A DNA stretch of 64,000 bases. It comes from Bremia lactucae (taxonomy: Eukaryota > Oomycota > Peronosporomycetes > Peronosporales > Peronosporaceae). Under the pieces are notes generated by a model that made no database searches, was not told the origin of the DNA, and saw only the letters and a list, made by a program, of their open reading frames with translations. The stretch lies in contig NC_090611.1 in the NCBI RefSeq assembly GCF_004359215.1, positions 3,881,506 to 3,945,505 of the forward strand, written 5' to 3'. A program made the position numbers and the translations under genes. Within the stretch, counting starts at the first letter, position 1; each line of letters opens with the position of its first letter. Below, piece after piece: positions 1 to 10,690 of the stretch.

Positions 1-1
1 T

Positions 2-862
2 TTCGAGCAATGCTCGAAAGTCACCGGGGGGGTGTGCTGCTTTGATTGCGGTACAATGGGCGACCCCGTGTACGGAGACACGGTCTCCTACGCGTCGGAC
101 GGCGTCACGGCTGTGGTCAAAGCAGGCACGTACATTGCATTCACGTGGGGTGACGCTGTGAACGTCACGTATATTTCGCTTAAAACGGGACAAAAGAAGA
201 CAGTGACTCCGACCGTCACGGATTCCGCCGCAACGAAAAAGGCACAGACGTTTTTAATTTGTGCGAAAAGTGCGGGACTGATTACGTTTCGTGGATGGGG
301 GAGCGACACGTGTCGGGAGGCGTCGCCCGAACATTCCGTGACTGTCGAAGCCAGTGACTCGAGCTCGACTACATGTGGCGATTCGGACGTGAGTGTCAGT
401 ACGGAAGACGCAGAAGAGTCTGCGTCCAAGGCCCAGAGATCGAGCGCGGTTGGAGTCCCCGCGGACGACACGGTGGCTACTTGCAACGCTCAACGGGCTA
501 GTGTACAAGTGATTGACGGAACGCAAACGTGTGTATGTGTGTCCGATTGGACAAATCCCCCCGTGTGCGATCAATGGCCCGTTTGGAAATGGATCGTCAC
601 GGTCGGAGGAGGTGTCGCGGCCTTGTTTTCAATTATTATTTCCGTACGAGCGCTTCTCGCAGGTCTTGAAAAGAAAAAGCACGACGAAGAGGCACGAATC
701 AATATGATTCGTATTACGCCAAAGAGCGACGTTGCGACTTTAGAAGGCAATAGTAGCGTGTACCATGGCCATTCAATGATGGTGCCAATTGCATACGATC
801 CGCAGAACGACCGTACATCTGGGATTCCGAGAAAACCTGTTGACAATGAATTTACGCTTTAA
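2..862 (+). CDS. Cys-rich single-pass membrane protein, 5' end cut by window edge
   Basis: The reading frame is open from the first bases of the window to a TAA at 860-862, so the N-terminus (signal peptide) lies outside. The visible part starts in a Cys-rich block (CCFDC), continues as a roughly 90-residue ectodomain ending near FRGWG, then an acidic/Ser spacer, then a juxtamembrane CVCVSDW..PPVC motif that resembles the last half of an EGF-like module. One hydrophobic segment (about bases 580-660) follows directly, then a basic stop-transfer KKK and a 60-residue cytoplasmic tail ending in FTL. It aligns along its length with the gene at 1420-2463, so the two are tandem duplicates in the same direction. 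I infer a type I surface protein; the family and function are not recognised. Confidence 0.8.
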   Translation, partial: FEQCSKVTGGVCCFDCGTMGDPVYGDTVSYASDGVTAVVKAGTYIAFTWGDAVNVTYISLKTGQKKTVTPTVTDSAATKKAQTFLICAKSAGLITFRGWGSDTCREASPEHSVTVEASDSSSTTCGDSDVSVSTEDAEESASKAQRSSAVGVPADDTVATCNAQRASVQVIDGTQTCVCVSDWTNPPVCDQWPVWKWIVTVGGGVAALFSIIISVRALLAGLEKKKHDEEARINMIRITPKSDVATLEGNSSVYHGHSMMVPIAYDPQNDRTSGIPRKPVDNEFTL

Positions 863-1419
863 ATGCCCTTGAATTCCAGGAATTTGGTAGATCGAGTGGA
901 CAAGAAAGGAGTTTAGACGGTATTTTGATAGCGTGATGTCGTAGTTCTAAATTATATAAAACTTCGAGAATCGTGTAATTGCATTAATAATTTTTCCATT
1001 TTTGTGTTAATGCGAGGTAAGATTTAAAATGTGCGCTCCTGATTTGGTATCGACAGATCGTCGAGGTGATTTGAATACTAAACCCCACTTCCTACACAAA
1101 AAACTCCGTAAAAGTCTTTGGAATTTCAATGAATCTTCTAGTCATTTTAGCAAGTTTAGGCAATCGCATAAACTTGCCAAAATGGCTAAACGATTCACTT
1201 CTGGCATCATAGCTTAAAGCACATGCAATCGGTTTCGAAGGAACGACATCTGATACGACATGTCAATAAATCAGTCGCGGCCGTTTTAAAGTTCATCGTC
1301 AATACGAAAGACCTCTTCGCCTCTTTTTAACCTCGCGATAAGGACTATTGCAAGAAAGACCTCGTCGATCCTTCCTTGTGCGGGAATCATTTTGTTACTC
1401 GCGACCGAGACCCCGAAAA
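863..1419. other. Intergenic region between tandem paralogues
   Basis: About 560 bases, AT-rich, with no supportable gene or RNA. It must hold the terminator of the upstream gene and the promoter of the next one; no clear core promoter motif could be assigned. Confidence 0.5.
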
Positions 1420-2463
1420 ATGAAAACTCTCGTGTCTGTCGTGCTAAGTCTTGTTCTTCTTCTCCTTGACGCGATTCAAGGTGCTTTTGAGGCTTCTTCC
1501 GCTACCTCGTCGTCCGAATGTTGCAACACGTGCATTGGCAAAACTTCATCCGTCCCGTATACTTACGACCCCGTCGTTTTTGCGGATTGCACCAAAGCAA
1601 CAGGAGGAGTCTGTTGCTTTGACTGTGGCACGCTCGGAGAAGTCCATTACGGCGACAGTGTCTCGTGTAAAGACGACGGTGTGACAGCAATTGTCAAAGC
1701 GGGATCGTACCTGTCGTTCACGTGGAGTAACGTCGAGAACGTTACGTACGTGATGCTTAAGACTGGACAAAAGAAGACAGTGACACCGACAAGTACCGAT
1801 ACAATGGCAAACAAGAAAGCCAACACGTTTGTAATTTGTGTTCCATCGGCTGGAAGTCTTTATTTTCGAGGATGGGGCAAAGACGCCTGTCGCGCAGCGT
1901 CTCCGGAACACGCAGTGATTATAGAAGCGAACGACGCTGGCAACAGTCAAACGTGCGATGCGAACGACATGGAGGAATTTATTGTACCATCAAGTGGCGT
2001 GAAAACCAAGGAAATTGATTCAAACTCGCTCGAGGCTGATAAAACCGTGGATCAATGCAGTCACGAGCGAGGGAGTGTGAAAGTTGTGGACAATGTGCGC
2101 ACGTGTGTGTGTGTATCCGACTGGACACACCCTCCAGAATGCAACCAATGGCCCTTGTGGAAGTGGCTCGTGACAATTGCCGGTGGCCTTGCGACCCTTT
2201 TTTCAATTGCCCTTTCGATTCGAGCATTTCTTCAAAATCGACATAAAAACAAACAAATAGACGATAATTACCATCTGCCTCCGAAGAAGCAAGAAGTGGG
2301 GTACCGAGAGAATTTGGCCCCAATGGGAACGAAAAGTGACGCTGAAGTATTGGATTTATCAAGTGCTAGCGGCTATCATGGTGCCCCAATGTCGTTGTCC
2401 AAGGACGAACAGCGGACACCTGGTGGCACCCGAAAACCGGTTGAGCGCTTATTTTCGCTTTAA
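1420..2463 (+). CDS. Secreted/anchored Cys-rich type I membrane protein (347 aa)
   Basis: The start chosen is the ATG at 1420 because it is followed at once by a strong signal peptide (MKTLVSVVLSLVLLLLDAIQG); upstream in-frame codons have no ATG. After the signal come CC..C and CCFDC clusters, a domain with alternating hydrophobic strands ending FRGWG, an acidic spacer, a CVCVSDW..PPEC EGF-like tail, a single transmembrane helix at about residues 245-268 (WPLWKWLVTIAGG...), and a basic then polar tail ending FSL. Cysteines, the CVCVSDW motif, the membrane helix and the C-terminal PRKPV..-F-(T/S)L pattern are shared with the gene at 2-862. No catalytic motif is visible. Likely a surface receptor-like or adhesion protein; function unknown. 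Confidence 0.85.
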   Translation: MKTLVSVVLSLVLLLLDAIQGAFEASSATSSSECCNTCIGKTSSVPYTYDPVVFADCTKATGGVCCFDCGTLGEVHYGDSVSCKDDGVTAIVKAGSYLSFTWSNVENVTYVMLKTGQKKTVTPTSTDTMANKKANTFVICVPSAGSLYFRGWGKDACRAASPEHAVIIEANDAGNSQTCDANDMEEFIVPSSGVKTKEIDSNSLEADKTVDQCSHERGSVKVVDNVRTCVCVSDWTHPPECNQWPLWKWLVTIAGGLATLFSIALSIRAFLQNRHKNKQIDDNYHLPPKKQEVGYRENLAPMGTKSDAEVLDLSSASGYHGAPMSLSKDEQRTPGGTRKPVERLFSL

Positions 2464-3329
2464 ATACGGGATATTAGAAAATGGATTGTAAATTACGGAA
2501 ATCTTGTAGTGCTTGGATGAAATGATTTTTTTCAATCGAGTTTTGAAAGTGAATTATTCCTCATCGAAATCAAATTATCGCTTATTGTATGTCGTTTCAT
2601 GATATCTCATTACCGCCGATAGATGCAGATGCAAGCCTCCGATGTTTAGTAGCAGAATTTGTACAGCTGTTTACCTTTAATTTTCCACGGTTGTTTGACT
2701 TCACACAACAAAAATAGTCAAGACGATGATTTGATGTCCTTGTAAAGGAATGTATATAAAGTTATAGAGGTAGAAGGTAACGGGGTGCGTCGTTGAAGAA
2801 ATTAACACTTACAGGTTGTTAATTGATTTATTATCTAAAAGGTAGAGAATATTTGGAGAATATTACTTTTAGTAATATTCGAAAAGCTTATCCAATAGTA
2901 GATATAGGCCATTATACCTACTTGCTCCGCGGTCCAGTCCGCACTGGACGCACGCAAAGAGAGAGACAGAAAGGACCTTATTGCATGATTTGAATTAATT
3001 TTTAATTAAGTTAGTATTGAATAGATAAAAGCAGAAAAACTTAACCATATTAAATACAGTTCACTTTTAACCCTCTTTACAAGCAAGTGTTTTAAAGAGA
3101 GTCTTTCTCTGCACGTGCTTTTGTACGTGAAGTGATGTGAAGGCACCACTCGCACTGACGCGGACATGAACTGAAGCAGTACAAGTAGGCAGTGTCCCGT
3201 TACATAGAAACAATGTATTCTTTGTACTCTCTAGGACAAATTCCTAAGTTGAAAAGGTGTGTATATTAATGTTATAGTGATGGACTAATCAATTACCTGG
3301 CTAAAATCTGATGTTGTGCGATACTATTC
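2464..3329. other. AT-rich intergenic region, nothing recognised
   Basis: No gene, RNA or element ends could be supported here. Confidence 0.5.
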
Positions 3330-4440
3330 TAGTGTGTATTGTTCTTTAGAAAGGAGAGATCACAAACGGATGTGGTATGGCAAAGCACGCCTACTCCTGG
3401 GACTCGCACGCTTCTCCGTCGTGATAATGGTGCATCGGCGACTCCAAGTTCTTCTTTCGATGAGTTTTGGGGACAAAGGTTGTGCTGTCACTCTCCGCGT
3501 CTGTCCGAGGCGTGGCATTTTCCATAAATCAGAAATTTTCAGTTATATATTTGCCATAGCCATTGTGACTGGGTTATTGCAGCCCAAAACAACCCGAGCC
3601 AGTAAAAAAAGCCCTGGTAACGGACCAGCCTGGTAACGGCTCTTCTCAATCCGGACTTCTACGATTAACGAAAGCGCCAAAATAGTGGTGGCTGTAGGTC
3701 CCGAGGCTGGGAAGAGATGCGCCGTTGGTTGAATAGCAGACACAGTATTGCAAACTGGCTTAAGAGAGAGTGGTTTAACTTCGAAGAGCCGAGGCCGAAG
3801 CGCAGACGATTACGTCAGAGCTTAAAGTCTTGGGCGATATAGAGGAGGAGGAGGAGAATGATCAAGCCGAGCTTTCTGAAGCCCGGGTGATGGGATTCGT
3901 GGGAGCGGCACCGCACGGGTGTACTTGGTCCAATCGGAGGACCGGTCGGCGGAGATGAATACCGTCGAAGAGCTGAAGAACTGTGCGAATTTGGTAAAGA
4001 CTTGCGACCGATACCTCGTATCGTACCGGGATCGCACAAACCGTTATGCCGAATTGATCGCCACGGGCCTGCCAAGCATTAAGCTGATGGTTGACAGCCC
4101 AAGAACAATTCCATTTTCACTCTGACAGGTCACACAGCAAATCACAGAGGAAGTTCTTAACTGATTAATATTGAAATCTTTTAGCATTCTAAATACAGTA
4201 AGAAATCAGGCCACTAAATGCTACTAATTTAGTTCTGCTGAATATAACTACTGCGTACTTGAGGTGCCGACACGTGTCATTCGTACCTAGCTGAGCCTAA
4301 ACGGAAGCCCATCTACATTCTTAAATGTGCTCTAACTCACTGACAATATGTTAGTTTTCACGCCTTGCAGATGGCCTTTGAGCTGATGAGAGGCTTGGAT
4401 GAGACGGCTGCGGCATTAGAGCAGCTAGCGCAAGAGTAAA
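3330..4440 (+). pseudogene. Unrecognised decayed plus-strand coding remnant
   Basis: Several short stretches look protein-like in different plus frames: one with SSSFDEFWG (about 3400-3520), an acidic DIEEEEENDQ stretch (about 3810-3890), a charged segment with CANLVKTCDRYLVSYRDRT (about 3965-4045) and MAFELMRGLDETAAALEQL after an AG acceptor-like site (about 4370-4435). They are separated by stops and frame changes. This fits an old multi-exon gene or element fragment. No family was recognised, and it could be chance in part. Confidence 0.3.
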
Positions 4441-4678
4441 TAAGGTGGATGCGATTTAGCGACAGCAGGTAGTTCGGGGAGGGGTGAATTTCGGACAGCT
4501 AGCTCAGTTTTTCCGGAATGATGTTTTCCGCACAGGGGTGGGCCGTGGATACAGAACGGAACGTTCATGCAAAACCGAAATAGGGACGTATGTTTCGAAC
4601 CCCTGCGCATAGCGCAGATGGTTTTGCAGAAGGAAGAGTCGCTTAAAGATGGTGCATGCGACAGATACCTTGTAAGAA
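4441..4678. other. Flank of the copia element, nothing recognised
   Basis: Short spacer between the decayed remnant and the first copia LTR. No gene is supported. Confidence 0.4.
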
Positions 4679-4923
4679 TGTTCTGTTCTAACAGGTGACG
4701 AAAGGTCAAGAGCGCCCGCACTTGATTGGCAAGTCATAGCGACAAGAAAAGATAGCAATTCGAGGAAGAGCGGTAAAATAAGCAGGAAAAAACGCGACAA
4801 GAGCAGGAAGTGCCCTCTAACGCATGCATGTTAGTTCGTCTTGGCCGGTTTTAGCTAAGTATGAATAAATTTCACTTTTACTCCTACCTGCTTCTGCGGA
4901 AGTGCATTGCTTACCTTCTAACA
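4679..4923 (+). repeat. Copia LTR, left copy
   Basis: Starts TGTTCTG and ends TTCTAACA, giving TG..CA termini. It matches 8800-8995 along its length, including the shared CACTTGATTGGCAAGTCAT block, apart from about 45 bases lost from the other copy. Confidence 0.75.
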
Positions 4924-4943
4924 ATTTATGAGCCCAAAAAATT

Positions 4944-5140
4944 ATGACAGTGGTGCAACTAAGTCGGCTTCGCCTGCTGAGGTGGGCGGTGGTCATTAAG
5001 GGACGTGAATATTATGTTAAAGGAAAGTCGGAGGTGCCGTGGGCAGCACTGGATAATTTGATGACTATTCTCGGACACTTGTCTGAGTGAATGGGGAGGA
5101 TGAAATCCTCTCTATCCGGACAAGTGGGACGGCCTCTGAA
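4944..5140 (+). pseudogene. Copia gag N-terminus remnant
   Basis: Directly after the LTR an ATG opens a frame beginning MTVVQLS that continues about 50 codons to a stop in LGHLSE*MGRMKSS. The same peptide is readable after the second LTR (9013 on), where its ATG is changed to ACG. The frame ends at the deletion that joins gag to integrase. Confidence 0.55.
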
Positions 5141-5583
5141 ATAAAACTTACGGACTCAAAGCGAGAAATCGTTTTAGCCTGCGCTACGGGAAAACAAAAA
5201 ATAATGTGCAATCACACCGGGAAATTCGTTAATTGATGTCATTGGTGGAGTAATTTTTTCCGACCTCAAATGTCCAATAATCCCTCGCTATCATCGCATT
5301 AGTCATTGTTTGATGACTTCGACCACAAATCCAACTATGGCCGTGTTTTTCTGAGGACATTGCTGTCCTGAAATTTAGGCATTCCTTGGCTGCTTCGAGT
5401 GACAATTTAATTTTCAAATTCACGTTTCACGATTGATGGAGGTGGGGAATACAAAGCTCTGGAGGCTTTCGTGTAAGACAGCTGGTATTTTGCGTCAGAT
5501 GAGCGAGGCAATTAACCAGGCGAGCAACGAAAAAGGCTAAGCGGATGCACCGCACTATCATGAACATGGTGTGACGCATGGTT
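5141..5583 (+). pseudogene. Copia integrase, N-terminal and core part (broken)
   Basis: Translated pieces show the second half of the HHCC zinc motif (LACA), a DHKSNY..VF segment of the catalytic core, TDGGGEY and a degenerate NGKAERMHRTIMN equivalent. Many stops interrupt it. The frame is cut at about 5568-5583 by the foreign module and resumes at 6636. Confidence 0.7.
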
Positions 5584-6635
5584 GGAAAAATAAAATGTAG
5601 CATAAAATCGGATGACCAATGAAATATTCGCGGTCGACAGATCACGACCAATGAGACAGCCGTTGACAATAATCAATCGTCGCGTACGAGCCAAGACGAA
5701 GTATCACAATATATTTCCAGTCCAAGACAACATGCGAACGCATAGCGAGGACGGACAGGAGTCAGCGGGCGTGCGTATGGCGAATAATTCGAAGTCGTAC
5801 ACGTCGGTGGTATGGCCGCCTTCAGTAGACGTCACACCGATGGATGCGTTAAGGCTTCCCTTTCCAGAGGGAATACGGGCAGGCTTTAAATGCGCACTCC
5901 TGCATCATGTGGCGCTGGGAAATATATTGTCTGCGATCCATAAGAGAAGAAAAAAATGGGCTGCAAAAATTGGCGGGATGGAGCCACGCTCCGTGTTCAT
6001 AAAATGGGTCATAAGGGGAAAGACCGGATTGGCCTGCGGTGGAAATCTCGGAAGTGAGCCACATGAAGGTGGTGAAGCGAAATGAATATTATTCCTGGGA
6101 CGAGGAAATGGCTGATCCAGAACGTTGCGGTGGGTCAGCAGGTCGTGACCTAACGACGTCGAGAATTAAAAAAATGAAGAACCCCTTGAAGATAGAGGTT
6201 GATATCAAGGGAACGCGAGACGACAATTGCGGCTGTGATGGTCGTGGCGTGATCAACGATTGCCTGAATGCCGTCGAAACCAGGTATGTGAAGGAACAAC
6301 CTGTTCAGTGGGAGCGAAGGGGCGTCAAAAGAGGTTCCGTTCCTGTCATCTGCAGCTGCCCGTGACAAGCCGGGGGATAGGCGTAGTTGCTGCCCGACCA
6401 ATTACGCAAGGAACGGTGGAGCGCCAAAACTGGGGAAAGTTTGCGCATACGATACTCCCACCAGCGTCGCACACGATCCGACTGCGCGAGAAGGATACCG
6501 GTGGGCACCCTTCGTTCGTGAGCGCGGAGGAAGAAAAAAAATCTCGATTTATTTTACACTCCTGCACTCCCAACACGGAATATGTTTAAGTGCGTGGACT
6601 GTGTAGAGTCAAGGTATCCACGATCGCTTAGATAT
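5584..6635 (+). pseudogene. SET-domain (AWS-SET methyltransferase-like) module nested in copia integrase, copy 1
   Basis: This segment has no counterpart in copia elements. Its frames encode, in order, a 150-residue N-terminal region, an AWS-like Cys stretch (NCGCDGRGVINDCLNA, then CSVGAK..RFRSC), the N-terminal SET motif RGIGVVAARPITQG (about 6371-6412) and the SET core motif SRFILHSCTPN (about 6542-6574). AWS-SET proteins (SETD2/NSD/ASH1 group) are histone lysine methyltransferases. The last SET part (GEE..YDY) is missing. One frameshift separates the two halves of AWS. The module is flanked by a 16-bp near-duplicate (5568-5583 and 6636-6651, GGTGCGAAGCATGGTG in the right copy), which looks like a target duplication. 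Copy 2 carries the same module. Confidence 0.75.
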
Positions 6636-7100
6636 GGTGCGAAGCATGGTGTTTACTAGCGATGTACCATTAAGTTCTTGGGGAGATGCAGCCGAGTATG
6701 CTGCATACATAATCAACTGGAGTCCTACAAAGGCAAACATAGGGCATATATTCCTAATCCAAATGCTCGCGAAAAGGACACCTGTCTTAAGTGACGAAGT
6801 GGCATTTGGTACACTATGTACAGTATACAAGGAAGCTAAATAAAAGGCGCTGGGCGAACGTCGAACGGCGGCTTTCGTCGTCGGAAATGTGACGAGCCGA
6901 TGAAGGTACAAGGTTTATATCCAAACGTCGAATCGTGGTGATCACCCAGCTTGTCCAGAATGTTAAACGTTTGACGAGAAGCCAAAAGTGAACTTACAAG
7001 GACCTTAAAGTATGCTGTTGAACGGGGGAGTATAGCGATGCGCCGCCCAACAGAAATAGAGAACGGTTGTCTGGATGGACATGTGATAGACATTTGACCC
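6636..7100 (+). pseudogene. Copia integrase C-terminal part (broken)
   Basis: An open stretch at 6634-6843 reads MVRSMVFTSDVPLSSWGDA, then AYIINWSPTKAN and a degenerate FGTLCTVYKEA; this is the typical copia integrase C-terminal region. After the TAA at 6841 the frame goes on as GERRTAAFVVGN. The same sequence recurs at 12454-12905. Confidence 0.75.
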
Positions 7101-7224
7101 GGTCGATGTGCAAAAATTAGACTAAGGTTGTACCATCTGAAGAACTTCATGGAGTCGTCAATATGGCATGTGAAGCCGATCCAAGAATTTTGGTGAGGTG
7201 ATGAAAAGTAAAAAAAGACTGTAC

Positions 7225-8040
7225 GGGTTACAGCAATGTCTGAAAAGTTAAATTTTTTGAAAGCGAACGGTGTGTGGGAGGTGGTGATACCACCTAATTC
7301 ATCGCATGTTTTGCACAACAAGAGGGTGTTAAAGACAAAGACAGACGTAAATGATAAGTCGGAAGATTCAAAACTCTACTCGTTGCATGTGGAAATGATA
7401 AATCATTCGGCATCGACTACACTTTGACATTTGCTGCAGTCATGAAAAAAAGTACATCCAAAGTGGTACTGGTTTTTTCACGTCGATTGAACGTGCCGGG
7501 TCGCCATGGAGATGTACCAAACTAAATGCATACGTAAAGGCGGCCAAAGAAACACATCTGGACATTTTCATGAAGATTTTAAATGGAATAAATTTTGACA
7601 AGACAAGTTAGAAGAACACGGTGTCAAAAGTTCAACTCACCTAGCATTTCTAGTGAAGAAATTATTGTGTGGTTTTAAGCAAGCTGGCAGACTTTCGAGC
7701 AAGTTACTGTAGTCGAAAATGTGCGATGCTAGATTTGTGCAGTGCACGACAGACATGTGCCTGTATTTCAAGATAGGCAAGGACGAGCTCACAGTAGTCG
7801 GGAGTTTACATGGATGCTACGCTGGTTACAGGTACATCAAAGATTGCAATGGACAATTTTTTTGAAAAGATGAAATGATTGAAGATAAAAGGTTTGAAAA
7901 TTGCAGATAATTTTTGGGTCTTCATATTTCGCTGGATAAGAATTTGAGCTATGTGTTAGACCAAGAAGTATATATTGAGTTACTGCTAAAAGAACACGAA
8001 TTAAAGATAGTGAACGGAGCGCGAGCTTGAATTGTTGAAG
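7225..8040 (+). pseudogene. Copia reverse transcriptase remnant
   Basis: The reading starts EKLNFLKANGVWEVVIPP, then VLHNKRVLKTKTD, then DYTLTFAAVM and VVLVFSRRLNVPGRHGDVPN, which are the conserved copia RT entry motifs. Further on, KQAGRLSSKLL and CTTDMCLYFKIGKDELTVVGS (the block before the YVDD site) and FLGLHISLD are readable. The YVDD residues themselves are lost and frames change several times, so it is dead. Confidence 0.8.
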
Positions 8041-8269
8041 ACACTAAAAAATCACTAATTAAGAGCCAGATTACCTCCCTGTAACGGAAGCAAATGGATA
8101 TGCGAGCGAGAGGATATATTATTCTCTGGTAGTTTTTCTTATTTGCGCGTTGTACAAGACCGGACATGTGCTTTGCGGTGCATCGAGCAAATCAGCAAAC
8201 TCACAAGCCGACTATGAACGATTGGAAAAAGGCCAAATGAATTTCGAGATTTTTGAAAGATACTTAAGT

Positions 8270-8799
8270 TGAAGTTCCAGATAGGCGGTACCGGCAAATC
8301 ATCAGATGATATCAAGATCGAGACCTGGAGCGATGCCAATTTGCAGCTGACGAACCGGATCGCAATTATGTGTCGGGTTATGGTGTGAAGATGGCCACGG
8401 TGTTGTACTATTATGTCGTACGTTAGAACAGCCTGGTGATCGATGAAAGCCAAATTTATTGCGACATCGCAGGCTGGTCGTGAGTTTTTGGGATTAAAGA
8501 AACAATTCCAAGAGCTGGGCCTGTGGATTACTAAGCCTACGCAAATAAAGATGGACAACAAGCGGCAATAAAGCAATTGGAGAGCGAACAAAGCACGGCA
8601 AGTACCAAGCATGTGTATATTCGCTTCAGAATTATCTGCCACTACGCTAGCGCCAAGATTGTAGAACTATGTTTTGTGTGTAAAGCCTGGCATGATTACA
8701 GATTTGCTACCGAAGACCCTCCCTGCGCCAAGAATTGTCGAACTGCGCGATTAGTTAAACTTGAAGGCTATAAGGTACGGGTGAGGAGGAATGCCAAAA
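8270..8799 (+). pseudogene. Copia RNase H remnant
   Basis: Frames encode the RNase H region: WSDANLQLTNRI..YVSGYGVKM, AGWS*VFGIKE, AAIKQLESEQSTASTKHVYIR and a final KLEGYKV, all typical of the copia C-terminus. Stops and at least three frame changes are present. The 3' LTR begins directly after. Confidence 0.8.
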
Positions 8800-8995
8800 T
8801 GTTCTGCTTTTAGCAGGTGAGGAAAGGCCAAGAGCGCACGCACTTGATTGGCAAGTCATAAATGTAGCAATAAGAAAAGCTAGCAATTCAAGGAAGAGCA
8901 GTAATATGAGCAGGAAAAAGCGACAAGAACAGGAGGTGCCCTCTTACACATGCATGTGAATATATTTCACGTCTACTTCTACCTACCTTCTCACA
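8800..8995 (+). repeat. Copia LTR, central copy shared by both tandem units
   Basis: Begins TGTTCTGC and ends TTCTCACA. Compared with 4679-4923 it lacks about 45 bases near its middle. It is the 3' LTR of copy 1 and the 5' LTR of copy 2. Confidence 0.75.
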
Positions 8996-9012
8996 AATTG
9001 AGAGCCCAAAAA

Positions 9013-9330
9013 ATTACGACGGTGGTGCAACTAAGTCGGTGGCATCTGCTGAGGTGAGCGACGGTCGTAAAGGGACGTCGAATAACATGTTGAAGAATAG
9101 TTGAAGGTGCCGTGAACAGCACTGGATAATGTGTTGGCTATTCTCGGGGACTTGTCTGAGCGGATGGGAAGGTTGAAATCCTCTGTATCCGCACTAGTGG
9201 GACGCCATGAAACGTCTCTGCGGAGTCAAGTATTTTTTTCTCAAACGATCTTGGGAGTTGCAGCAGAAATGAACCTCCAGGCATTGGAGCGTACTATTTC
9301 TCCGAAAAGTTTGCCAAACATCTAACCAAC
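9013..9330 (+). pseudogene. Copia gag remnant, copy 2
   Basis: It parallels 4944-5140: VVQLSR..LL, LGDLSERMGRLKSSVSALVGRHET, then an open tail to 9325. The original ATG is changed to ACG. No zinc knuckle could be seen downstream. Confidence 0.5.
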
Positions 9331-10690
9331 TACTTAATTTAGTGCCCAGCGACCGGCTTATGCAAAAGGTTTAGAGCTTCGTCAGAATGTCAATTGTGAC
9401 ATGGGACAGACACCTGGGCCGTAAATGTATGGACAGAACGTTAACGGTAACTTCTCCTCGAAAGAGTATACCACACCCTGTCATTGCGCCTCCTGGTCGT
9501 CAACTTGATGGGGTGCCGGACGAAAGAAAATGAATGTTGGCCTTGCAGCCATTTAATGGAACATAACTATACCATGAACTTAAACGTGATTTCTAGAATG
9601 GGGCAAGAAATTCGTTCGCCAAGTGGTTTTTCTGAGCGCATGTGGTTTTGTTGGCCGAGGATATTAAGGTTGATGTTCTTGGACAATACCTTGCGGATAC
9701 GGCACAAAAAAATAAACCGTAGACAGGTCGAATCTTGGTGGTCGGTAAGTCAAAATCTGGTGTATGATTTGAAACTGTTACTTCAAACTTATTCCACCCG
9801 CTCAATGTAAGAGATTATTTGCGGCGGGTAAAGCGCCTCATCGGAGTTGGACTGGTCATTTCTTTTACTGACAGCTGTAAGTGACACTTATGGAGGTGCG
9901 CACCATTCGTTTTGAATAACGTCTTTCATTATGCGGACCCATCGATGCGTATAATAATGGAATCCAGCCCGAATACCCATAGATAGGATTTTCTTCGTCA
10001 AGTGGAAGAATAATGCCAATTTGAACAGTCTACGAAATTGAGCCGCGCACCAAGAATTTCGGTTGCGACGTGGGAAACGTTGTCGAGTCAGCAAATAATT
10101 TAAGAACAACACTGATTAATAGGGGCTTAGAAAATGATACCGCAGTGGTCAAACGGTTCCCTCAAAGTCGCATGCTCTCGAGAAAAGCGAATGGAACAGA
10201 AAAAAAGACTCTACCTTTGCAGTCGGAGATCGCTGTGCGATCACCAAAAACCAATAATTTCTTGATAGTGGCTCAAATTACCATCTTGTGAGCGACTTAA
10301 GTTTAATGCAAGACCCCGCACCGCCGATTTCTTTGGAGATTGTCTGAAGGCGGCATCAGATGGTGAACCATTTCGAATTACAAGGAATATGCAGCGTGGT
10401 GATAAAGGCCAAAGGTTTGGGCACAGAAAACGGTTCGACTTCTCGATGTTCAATACGCGGCAGACCTAAGTGAACATGATTTTTATGGAAAGCTTAAACA
10501 CAAAAGTTGTTACTTGAATATCGCAAAGGAAGGCGTACAAGAAGAATTCCTATCATGGACGTTGATTGCGGGAATAATGCACTGTTCGTCTAGATTCACA
10601 AAGACATTTTACGCAAACCCCATCAGCTTTGATAGAATCATGACTGTCCTGACAAAAAAGGATCATGAGATAGATTCGGATGTTCAGTGT
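9331..10690 (+). other. Copia interior, gag/protease part too decayed to read
   Basis: By position this should be the rest of gag and the protease. No motif (zinc knuckle, DTG/DSG) could be read with confidence, and no other gene is supported. Confidence 0.4.

Larger units (their letters stand above)
4679..8995 (+). mobile_element. Degenerate Ty1/copia retrotransposon, copy 1 (LTR-internal-LTR)
   Basis: Two similar LTRs (4679-4923 and 8800-8995) flank gag, integrase, reverse transcriptase and RNase H remnants in copia order (INT before RT). All coding parts carry stops and frameshifts. Relative to copy 2 the stretch between gag and the pre-integrase zinc motif (about 1.5 kb) is deleted at about 5140. 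The integrase is interrupted by a 1.05-kb module encoding a SET domain. The right LTR also serves as the left LTR of copy 2, so the pair is a tandem array, probably from LTR-LTR recombination. Confidence 0.85.

Noticed and set aside
1029..1217. Plus-strand 62-codon ORF between the tandem membrane protein genes
   Set aside because: Short, no homology pattern, low coding character.
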